Below, piece by piece: positions 9,383-16,680 of a DNA stretch of 50,672 bases. Position 1 is the stretch's first letter, and every line of letters starts with the position of its first letter. The translations under genes and the position numbers were made by a program. The notes below the pieces were generated by a model. It saw nothing but the letters and a program-made list of their open reading frames with translations, searched no databases and had not been told where the DNA came from. The stretch is from Chitinophaga pinensis (GTDB taxonomy: Bacteria > Bacteroidota > Bacteroidia > UBA4408). The stretch covers positions 1-50,672 of the forward strand of contig CAMBZU010000016.1 of the NCBI GenBank assembly GCA_945872355.1, given 5' to 3'.

Positions 9383-10692
9383 TCGGCAATCACGCCAAAC
9401 AAATCATAATCTTCGGCTCCTGTAATTTCAATATTTGCAAAATCGCCAACCCTTACAAAATTAGTAGCAGCATCAACTAAAACTTCATTGTCAACTTCGG
9501 CAGAGTCAAACTCAGTGCGTCCTACAAAGTAATCTCCTTCTTTTTTATCGAACAACACTTTAAATGTTTTCCCAATTTTTTGTTCATTCAACTCTTTTGA
9601 GATGCCTTGTTGAATACTCATGATATTGTCGGCACGTTCTTGTTTTAATTCTGCTGGAACATCATCATTTAAAGCAAAAGCATGGGTGTTGTCTTCGTGA
9701 GAATAGGTAAATATGCCTAAGCGATCAAACCTACTGTTTGTAACCCACTCGGCCATTTCATCATGATCTTTTTCTGTTTCTCCTGGATAGCCTGCTATCA
9801 AAGTTGTTCTTATTGCAATATGAGGTACTTTATCCCTAATCATATTTACTAAATCGATAGTTTTTTGCTTGGTAGTGCCTCTGCGCATGCTTTTAAGCAT
9901 GTTGTCAGTAATATGTTGTAAAGGCATGTCAATATAGTTACACACCTTTGGATTGTTTTTCATTACTTCTAATACATCAAGCGGAAAACCACTTGGAAAT
10001 GCATAATGCAAGCGCAACCATTCAATGCCTTCTACATCTGATAATTGTTCTAATAAATTGGCAAGCTTTCTTTCTTTATATAAATCTAATCCATAATAGG
10101 TGCTGTCTTGCGCAATAATCATTAATTCTTTAGTGCCGTTTTTTGCTAATTGCTTGGCTTGGGCAACTAATTGTTCAATAGGAACTGAAACATGTCCACC
10201 ACGCATTAAGGGAATAGCACAAAAAGAGCAAGGTCTATCGCAACCTTCAGAAATTTTAAAATAGGCCGAATGATTTGGTGTGGTAAGCAAACGTTCACCC
10301 AACAACTCTTGCTTATAATCGGCCTTTAGTGTTTTAAGCATTCGGGGTAATTCTCTTGTGCCAAAATAGGCATCTACATTCGGAATTTCTTTTTCTAAAT
10401 CTGGTTTGTAGCGTTCGCTTAAACAACCCGTAACATATAATTTATCTATTTGTCCTTTCTTTTTTGCTGCCGAAAATCTTAAAATGGTATCTATACTTTC
10501 TTGCTTGGCATTATCAATAAAACCGCAGGTGTTAATGATGACAATGGAAGAATCATTTTTTGTACTTTCGTGCTCTACTTCAATATTGTTGGCGCGTAAT
10601 TGTCCCATCAATACTTCGCTATCTACAATGTTTTTAGAGCATCCAAGGGTAATTACATTAACCTTGTTCTTTTTAAGGGTTTTGGTTTTCAT
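9379..10692 (-). CDS. rimO: Ribosomal protein S12 methylthiotransferase RimO
   Basis: A 437-residue radical SAM methylthiotransferase that modifies the conserved aspartate of ribosomal protein S12. The N-terminal UPF0004 domain carries the three cysteines of the auxiliary cluster (Cys18, Cys56, Cys90). The radical SAM cluster motif CDRPCSFC gives Cys151, Cys155 and Cys158. The C-terminus has a TRAM-like domain. The LGCSKNIVDSE and INTCGFID segments are typical of RimO rather than MiaB. The length is normal. The last four bases overlap the stop of the convergent phosphatase gene. A TACCTTTG -7-like element ends only 6 nt before the ATG, so the mRNA may have little or no leader. Confidence 0.95.
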   Translation of the reverse strand: MKTKTLKKNKVNVITLGCSKNIVDSEVLMGQLRANNIEVEHESTKNDSSIVIINTCGFIDNAKQESIDTILRFSAAKKKGQIDKLYVTGCLSERYKPDLEKEIPNVDAYFGTRELPRMLKTLKADYKQELLGERLLTTPNHSAYFKISEGCDRPCSFCAIPLMRGGHVSVPIEQLVAQAKQLAKNGTKELMIIAQDSTYYGLDLYKERKLANLLEQLSDVEGIEWLRLHYAFPSGFPLDVLEVMKNNPKVCNYIDMPLQHITDNMLKSMRRGTTKQKTIDLVNMIRDKVPHIAIRTTLIAGYPGETEKDHDEMAEWVTNSRFDRLGIFTYSHEDNTHAFALNDDVPAELKQERADNIMSIQQGISKELNEQKIGKTFKVLFDKKEGDYFVGRTEFDSAEVDNEVLVDAATNFVRVGDFANIEITGAEDYDLFGVIAD

Positions 10693-10697
10693 ATCCG

Positions 10698-10705
10698 CAA
10701 AGGTA
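10698..10705 (-). promoter_or_regulatory. Putative -7 element of rimO (TACCTTTG)
   Basis: Read on the minus strand, this is TACCTTTG, an exact TAnnTTTG match. It stands 5 nt from the rimO ATG, which would place the transcript start at or next to the start codon. No clear -33 element is seen. Confidence 0.3.
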
Positions 10706-10767
10706 ATGATTAGCTTAAGATTTAAAATTGGAAATTAATTTTATTATTTTTAGGCTCAATCAAATTT

Positions 10768-11115
10768 ATGTCACCAGTAGATGAATATATTGAAAGCCTT
10801 GAAAATACGCATCAGCAGCATCTAATTTATCATTTGCATCATTTGATAATGACGTTTTCGGGTGTTTCAACTAAACTACGCTTTAGAATTCCTTTTTATG
10901 ATGGTAGAAAGTGGATTTGTTACATTAATCCTATTAAGAAAAATGGGGTAGAAGTATGTTTTATAAACGGTTTTAAATTAACAAACAGACCGCAATTGGA
11001 AGCTCGAAAAAGAACAATGATTAAAGGTATTTCGATTTTTGAAATTAACGATGAAACACTTGCCTTGATTGCGGAAGTGTTTCAGGAGGCGCTAGAACTC
11101 GATAAAAATAATTGA
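10768..11115 (+). CDS. Short DUF1801 domain-containing protein
   Basis: A 115-residue protein with the compact DUF1801 layout: an N-terminal VDEYIESLENTHQQHL helix, a central LRFRIPFYDGRKWICYINP beta segment and a C-terminal helical end. It is shorter than the DUF1801 protein at 3015 and differs in sequence, so it is a separate subfamily rather than a recent duplicate. The function is unknown. It is divergent from rimO and converges on the beta-helix lipoprotein gene with a single base between the two stops. Confidence 0.75.
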   Translation: MSPVDEYIESLENTHQQHLIYHLHHLIMTFSGVSTKLRFRIPFYDGRKWICYINPIKKNGVEVCFINGFKLTNRPQLEARKRTMIKGISIFEINDETLALIAEVFQEALELDKNN

Positions 11116-11116
11116 A

Positions 11117-12580
11117 TTAATGATATTCGTAACAACCCATATCTGGCTGCCCATCGCGTGCATATTCATCTAAATCTATAGGTACTTGCTGCCCCAATAA
11201 AGGCAATCCGGTATTGATGGTTGGTGCAGTAGCTCTTAATCTATAGTCTAATAAATTAGGATTAATAAACAATGCTTGGGCACTCGCACCGTCAACAGTA
11301 ATATTAGCTGGATTTTTAATGATGTTTTTGTAGTTATTTATATTATCAGTATTGGTTGCTGGGTCAATTTTAAGCAAGGTGTTTTCAAACATGTAGTTGA
11401 AGGGTTGACCTGGCTTACTATCAATGCTTATTTCATTTTCAATATTGCCATAAAGTATACAATTTCCAAAATAACAGCTGTCTAAAGGGCCAATTACTCC
11501 CTCATTGTAATTATTTATTACAACTGATGGAGTTTGACGTTGTGTGTTTGCTGAATAAAAGTTTGCAGCTGTGCAATGTTTGAAATTATATATTCCACCC
11601 ATTGTAATGGCCAGCGTATTTTCAGCACAATTTGTTACTAATACATTGTTAGCATGTAATCTAAAAAACTTTGTATAAATGCCATAGGCAGTCATATTAG
11701 AAATCTTTGTATTTCTAAGGTTAAGAAGGGTATTGCCAAAGTTTCCAAAGGGAGGTAAAAACTCCAATTGCAAACCTATAAATGCATTTTTTATTTCAGC
11801 ATAATTGATATTACTTGTTGCACCTTCGTTTATCCATATTCTATCCCATTGGCCTGCTATTTCTCTGTAATCATAATCCAAACGCGCGCCTTGAAAAACA
11901 ACTGGTGCTCCTTTTGTACCATTTACATTTAAACAGCCAAATCTGTATATCCACAAACCAGAATTTTTTGCAAAATGCACTCTCGTGCCTTCATTAATCG
12001 TTAAACAAGCCGCACTATCAACCACTGCATAACCATATATTACATAAGGTTTATCATTGGTCCAGGTAATATTTTCATTTTCTTTAGCAATAATATTTAA
12101 TGGCGGCAAACCAGCGATATAGGTATTGGGTCTAATATAATGTGCATCTTGTCCCCAAGCCACTAAATCAACATCTTGTATGCTTTCATTTGTTTCGAAT
12201 AATATACTATCAGAAACAATCATAGGTGAATTTACATTCAAAGGATTAACAGTAACTTCTACAAATATGTACAAGCTATCATTAGGCATTATTTCAACAT
12301 CATTAGTAGCATTACCGGGCACACCATCAATATTTAATTTAAATTGAGAACCGGCCCCACCTGCTAACCAAATTCTTTTGATCAGTAACTTTTTTTTGTA
12401 AGGATTGTAAATTTTTAATTGCTTGGTGGATGAACCTACCTGAGTAAAAACAGTATCGAACAATATTGTATCTTCCGAAAAGTTTAGTTTGGCATTGTTA
12501 TCTAAAATAAAGCCAACTTCTTTTTTACAAGATGTAAAAGTAATGATGAATAATAACGATAATGCAGAAAGTAATCTCAC
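11117..12580 (-). CDS. Lipoprotein with right-handed beta-helix repeats
   Basis: A 487-residue exported lipoprotein. The signal peptide ends in a lipobox with Cys18 (FIITFTSCKKE). The N-terminal third looks like a beta-sandwich (about residues 30-140), and the rest has the short repeating beta strands of a parallel beta-helix. It ends in a DMGCYEYH segment much like the D-x-G-x-Y/F-E ending of related surface beta-helix proteins. The start codon is GTG at 12580; no upstream ATG fits, and the signal peptide begins right there. It probably sits in the outer membrane; ligand or substrate is unknown. Its 3' end abuts the DUF1801 gene. Upstream lies the nuclease gene at 12716. Confidence 0.75.
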   Translation of the reverse strand: MRLLSALSLLFIITFTSCKKEVGFILDNNAKLNFSEDTILFDTVFTQVGSSTKQLKIYNPYKKKLLIKRIWLAGGAGSQFKLNIDGVPGNATNDVEIMPNDSLYIFVEVTVNPLNVNSPMIVSDSILFETNESIQDVDLVAWGQDAHYIRPNTYIAGLPPLNIIAKENENITWTNDKPYVIYGYAVVDSAACLTINEGTRVHFAKNSGLWIYRFGCLNVNGTKGAPVVFQGARLDYDYREIAGQWDRIWINEGATSNINYAEIKNAFIGLQLEFLPPFGNFGNTLLNLRNTKISNMTAYGIYTKFFRLHANNVLVTNCAENTLAITMGGIYNFKHCTAANFYSANTQRQTPSVVINNYNEGVIGPLDSCYFGNCILYGNIENEISIDSKPGQPFNYMFENTLLKIDPATNTDNINNYKNIIKNPANITVDGASAQALFINPNLLDYRLRATAPTINTGLPLLGQQVPIDLDEYARDGQPDMGCYEYH

Positions 12581-12715
12581 AATTGTACTATATTTTAATT
12601 AAATTAATTGGCTTATTGAACGCGTTATTCGTGCATTTATTTTTAATGAACGCGAAATTAACAAAAAAACATGAATGCCATTGTGCGCTTGATTTGTAAA
12701 TATTAAAAAAGAAAA

Positions 12716-15538
12716 TTATCTCATACAAATATTGGCATAGGCGCAATAGCTGCAAATGTCAGTATTTGCAGTTTGTATAAAAGGCTGTTTTTCATCATGC
12801 AATTGTGCAATGAGCGCAACCAAATGTTGTTCAAATTTTTCCAATATAGTTTCATTTTCCTCCACAGTTCTTATGGTATGTAGCCCCTCACTTATTTTAC
12901 GCAAACTTAAAATACCAGCTTCTACTTCTTGATTTTTAATTGTAGCGTTTTTACGATAGAGTAGGGTATAGAATAATAGTTGAAAGGCTTTGTCGTACTC
13001 AGCATCTTCAAAAACAGTTTCGATAGCTTCAACTTTCAATTTTTTTGGATCAACCACACCTGTTTTGTAATCTATAATTCTAACTTTATTATCCCACTCG
13101 TCTATTCTATCAATGGTGCCACGTAGTTTTATGCTTTCTTTTTCAACATTTAAATTGCATTCAAACTGTTGTTCGGTATGCAGCAAACGAAGAGCAACGC
13201 CATTTTTTAATGATTTTTGCTCTTGTGCTAAAAAATTAGCAACTATTCTAACAGAAGTTTGAATAAATAATAAATTCTTACCACTACTGCTTTCCACCCC
13301 CGGTTCAATTTTTTCAAAGGCCTTTCTTGTGAGCACTTCCAGCTCACTAAAAGAGCGTTGAAGTTGTTGGCTTACGATGAATTGATTTTTGAAAGGTGCA
13401 TAAATTTCCTCAAGCACAGCGTGAATTACACTGCCTACAATATTTGCGCCTACTTCAGTTGCAATTTCATCGGGTTCATGAATACGTTCAATATATTTGA
13501 AGTAAAATTGTAAGGAACAATTTTTATAAGAAATTAAAGCTGTGGCAGATAATCCTTTTTCAGAAAGCACTTTTATGGTTTCATCAATGCGGGCTGTATG
13601 CTCAAATTGAATGTTTTTTCTGCTAAAATTGTTGAGGGCAGGAAGTTTAATTATTTCTGAAGTAATTGCTGCTGCTGGGTTTTTTCGTTTCAATTCCATT
13701 TCTAATTGTATCAGAAATCTTGATTTTTCGCCACTCCCAAACTCATCTGTTTCAGTATTGTAAATAAGGTAAACCTGCTGCGCGCCTTGTATTAATCTGT
13801 AAAAATGATAAGCAAAAACAGCTTCACTGTCTTTGTAAGTAGGTAAATTAAATTGATGGCGTATATCATAGGGAATAAAAGAATTACCTATTGCCTTTGC
13901 ACTTGGTAAAATGCCTTCATTACAGCCTGTAATGATGATCTCATCAAATTGTAACATCCTGGTTTCAAGCAATCCAATAAATTGCATGCCTCCGGTGGCA
14001 TTGCCAATAAAAGGAAGCGATTTACTCAACAATGCTTGATGAATAAGCGTGAAAAGTGTTTTAGCTTGTTTTATATTTGTTTCTTCAACATGATAATAAA
14101 CTTGAATTATGTCGCTTAGTATTTCTTGGTAAAGATGAACTTGCATCAACAATAATTCTTTGAGTTGAATAGCTGTATTTGCTCCAATTATTAATTTTTC
14201 ATTTGTTTTATGTAAGCTACTTGGGAATAAATTTCTGGCCTCATCGTCTTCAATTAATGTTTCAAAAAACCAGTAAAAATCGATTTCATTAAATTGCAAA
14301 TTAAGCGACTTTAGTTCCGATAAATTATAGTTTATTTTCCCCGCGCTAAGTATTTTTTGAATGAGTTTTTTTGTTGCTATAACTGCTTCATAGTGCTTGT
14401 TATTGTTAAATAAAATAGAAGCGTATGGATGACTAAATAGTTGATGCAGTAAATGGGTATTAAAAATCGCTTGTTTGTCTTTTACAAGTTGTTCAATAAA
14501 ATCAAAAATAATAACATACAAGCCATTTAAGGGCAAGGTAGCAATAGGATAACCCATTGAAATATTAATTTCATTGTTTTTTGTTTGAGGCAATTGATAA
14601 AGTAGAGGCGTCAACAAACTTTCATCGGCTGGTATTAAAGCAGTGTTTTTGTTTTGAAGTAATTGTTTTGCTATTTTTCCTGCCAAGGCAGCCTGCATCA
14701 TACTTTTAGGAGCGCCTAAAACATTTATTTGTATGGGATTATTTAAGAGTAGGTTATTGCTAAAAAAAACAGCATTTGAATATTGTTGCCACTTTGTTTT
14801 ATAGTGCCTTAAAAATTTGCCTGCTTCCTGCTTTTCATCTTGCAAATAATAGTCATCGGATTCCCAATAAATTGCTCCTTTTTTATCTTTTAAAAAGCGC
14901 TCAATGATTATTTCTTCAGCAGTACTTAAGGCATTAAAACCAGCAAAAATAACATCTTGTTGTCCTAGCTGAAAGTCGGCTGTTTGTAGCAATTTAGCAG
15001 CTTTTTTATACAGCATTCCTCTATAGCCTAATTGCTCATCACTTAATTTATGGTTAAGTTGCTTATAAAATAGCGGTAAATATTTCCAAAAGCTGAGATA
15101 ATGTTGCTGTAATTTTGTTGGTTCTTTTTCACCTGGATTCCAGTTTTCAATAGCTTTTGCTTCATTAATATAATTAAACAATTGATCTGCATCAACCATA
15201 TACATATCAATATCATTAAAATCGGCAATAACTAAACTCCACCATTTTATAAAGTCATCAAAAGAATCGGCCTGGTCCTGAAGCGCTTCATTGTATATTT
15301 TAAATAAGCAGTTTGCAGTGTAGTTGGGCTCGGCCACTTGCATATTGGTTATATGCAATACAAAATCTTCAATTGTATATATCTTTGGAAACCAAATGGC
15401 TTGTTTCATTTTGCCTGCCATGTATTTTTGCATGTAGGCTATTGGTCTTTTATTCGGGAGCACTATGATAGGTTCCTTTCCCGAAGCAATTTGCTCAAGA
15501 ATGATATCGCAGATATATTCAGTAAAAGTTTTTATCAT
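12716..15538 (-). CDS. AddB-like PD-(D/E)XK nuclease with Fe-S cluster motif
   Basis: A 940-residue protein with an AddB/RexB-like plan: a long, degenerate helicase-like N-terminal region and a C-terminal RecB-family nuclease. The nuclease core is visible near residues 808-830 (GTIDRID, then IIDYKTG). An iron-sulfur staple is suggested by a Cys in SYKNCSLQFYFKYIERI and a C-terminal CSYCAYANIC motif, four cysteines in all. I see no intact Walker A motif, so it is probably a nuclease and scanning subunit rather than an active motor. In many Bacteroidota a UvrD/AddA-type helicase is encoded next to this gene; here neither neighbour is one, so the partner must lie elsewhere. It would act in double-strand-break resection. 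Confidence 0.85.
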   Translation of the reverse strand: MIKTFTEYICDIILEQIASGKEPIIVLPNKRPIAYMQKYMAGKMKQAIWFPKIYTIEDFVLHITNMQVAEPNYTANCLFKIYNEALQDQADSFDDFIKWWSLVIADFNDIDMYMVDADQLFNYINEAKAIENWNPGEKEPTKLQQHYLSFWKYLPLFYKQLNHKLSDEQLGYRGMLYKKAAKLLQTADFQLGQQDVIFAGFNALSTAEEIIIERFLKDKKGAIYWESDDYYLQDEKQEAGKFLRHYKTKWQQYSNAVFFSNNLLLNNPIQINVLGAPKSMMQAALAGKIAKQLLQNKNTALIPADESLLTPLLYQLPQTKNNEINISMGYPIATLPLNGLYVIIFDFIEQLVKDKQAIFNTHLLHQLFSHPYASILFNNNKHYEAVIATKKLIQKILSAGKINYNLSELKSLNLQFNEIDFYWFFETLIEDDEARNLFPSSLHKTNEKLIIGANTAIQLKELLLMQVHLYQEILSDIIQVYYHVEETNIKQAKTLFTLIHQALLSKSLPFIGNATGGMQFIGLLETRMLQFDEIIITGCNEGILPSAKAIGNSFIPYDIRHQFNLPTYKDSEAVFAYHFYRLIQGAQQVYLIYNTETDEFGSGEKSRFLIQLEMELKRKNPAAAITSEIIKLPALNNFSRKNIQFEHTARIDETIKVLSEKGLSATALISYKNCSLQFYFKYIERIHEPDEIATEVGANIVGSVIHAVLEEIYAPFKNQFIVSQQLQRSFSELEVLTRKAFEKIEPGVESSSGKNLLFIQTSVRIVANFLAQEQKSLKNGVALRLLHTEQQFECNLNVEKESIKLRGTIDRIDEWDNKVRIIDYKTGVVDPKKLKVEAIETVFEDAEYDKAFQLLFYTLLYRKNATIKNQEVEAGILSLRKISEGLHTIRTVEENETILEKFEQHLVALIAQLHDEKQPFIQTANTDICSYCAYANICMR

Positions 15539-15603
15539 AATAAAATTGTGATTAAATTTAAGATGTCAATATTACATTTATATTCGTAACATATAATTCA
15601 ATT

Positions 15604-15858
15604 ATGTTTCCCATTTTTTTAAAATACAAGCAACATGCCACCTACTTTAAGATTAATTCGTCTAATAACTTTGAGGAACTAAGAATTGTTGGCAATTTTT
15701 TTAATTTGACTGTTCATGAAGCAAGCATTTTGCCCGACAGGGTTTTTATAGCCGATTTGTTAGACGATAAAGGTGAACGATTAGAGAAAGTTTCAACACA
15801 GGAATTTAATGAAGTGTTAGCTGATTGTTATAAAACTAAAATTGAAAAGTTTTTTTAA
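15604..15858 (+). CDS. Small conserved-looking protein of unknown function
   Basis: An 84-residue soluble protein without signal peptide or membrane segment. The order of hydrophobic and charged residues (YFKINSSNNFEELRIVGNFF, then a C-terminal helix ending in KIEKFF) suggests a compact alpha/beta fold. It begins 65 nt from the divergent nuclease gene and ends 8 nt from the stop of the convergent outer-membrane protein. I do not recognise the family. Clean ATG, codon use like its neighbours, and a well-filled interval support it as a real gene. Confidence 0.6.
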   Translation: MFPIFLKYKQHATYFKINSSNNFEELRIVGNFFNLTVHEASILPDRVFIADLLDDKGERLEKVSTQEFNEVLADCYKTKIEKFF

Positions 15859-15866
15859 TAGTTAAT

Positions 15867-16484
15867 TTATAGTTTAACAGAAAGTCCAGCTGAAAGTAGC
15901 GGTCCACCCAATCCTATTTCTGTGGTAATACCAAAGGTGTCGTTGAAAAAATAACGTAATCCAACAGCAAGCTTAAATGATATTGGTAGAATGTTAAATG
16001 TTTGATCATATTGACTACTACCCGTATCATAAAAAGTGGTTTTTTTAAAACCTATCCCAGCAGTAAAATAAGGATCTAAATTATGTGTGGTTGCAAAATG
16101 ATAATTTAATCGGCCTAAGATTCTTATTTTTTTAATGCCTGCTTTCTCAAAACGTCCATTTGTGCTATTTTGGTAATTAACAGAAGCATCAGCAAATGTA
16201 AATTCTCCGCCAAGTCCAATATTTTCACTAAGCATATACTCAACTTTACCACCCAGGTGGTTCTTATTTGTTACTTTATAATTATTATTTCCACCACCAT
16301 TGCTGATTGCTGATTGCAATAATGTACCATTAAAGTATGGCCATCCGTAAAAAGCATCAATTAAAATTGCTCCTGTTTTAATGCAATTGTTATTGGCAAA
16401 ATCTTGGCTCACTTGCGCTTTCGCCGTTTTGTTAGTTAACGATACAATAAAAAAGATGAACAGCGCGATAAAATATTTTTTCAT
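15867..16484 (-). CDS. Outer membrane beta-barrel protein
   Basis: A 205-residue exported protein with a signal peptide (hydrophobic residues 5-18, likely cut after TAKAQ). The body has alternating amphipathic strands (VEYMLSENIGLGGEFTFADASV, then LGRLNYHF, FTAGIGFKKTTF, LAVGLRYFF) ending in a strand with terminal Leu, like small eight-stranded porin-type barrels. There is no sign of a plug or OmpA peptidoglycan-binding domain. It is a structural or adhesion-type outer membrane protein of unknown role. It is divergent from cphA, with 196 nt between the starts. Confidence 0.75.
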   Translation of the reverse strand: MKKYFIALFIFFIVSLTNKTAKAQVSQDFANNNCIKTGAILIDAFYGWPYFNGTLLQSAISNGGGNNNYKVTNKNHLGGKVEYMLSENIGLGGEFTFADASVNYQNSTNGRFEKAGIKKIRILGRLNYHFATTHNLDPYFTAGIGFKKTTFYDTGSSQYDQTFNILPISFKLAVGLRYFFNDTFGITTEIGLGGPLLSAGLSVKL

Positions 16485-16680
16485 AATGGTTGATTAAATT
16501 CTTCAAATATAACTAAATTTAGAGGTTTCAACACAAAAAATAAGGGCATTTTAAAAGATGTTTTTATTATTTTTTTTAAGTATCAAAAAATGTTTTTTTT
16601 TCAGTGTATTTCAAAACGCTTTTTTCTTACATTGCACAAATAATTATAATAACACAGCTAAATATTTAATCTGATAATTT

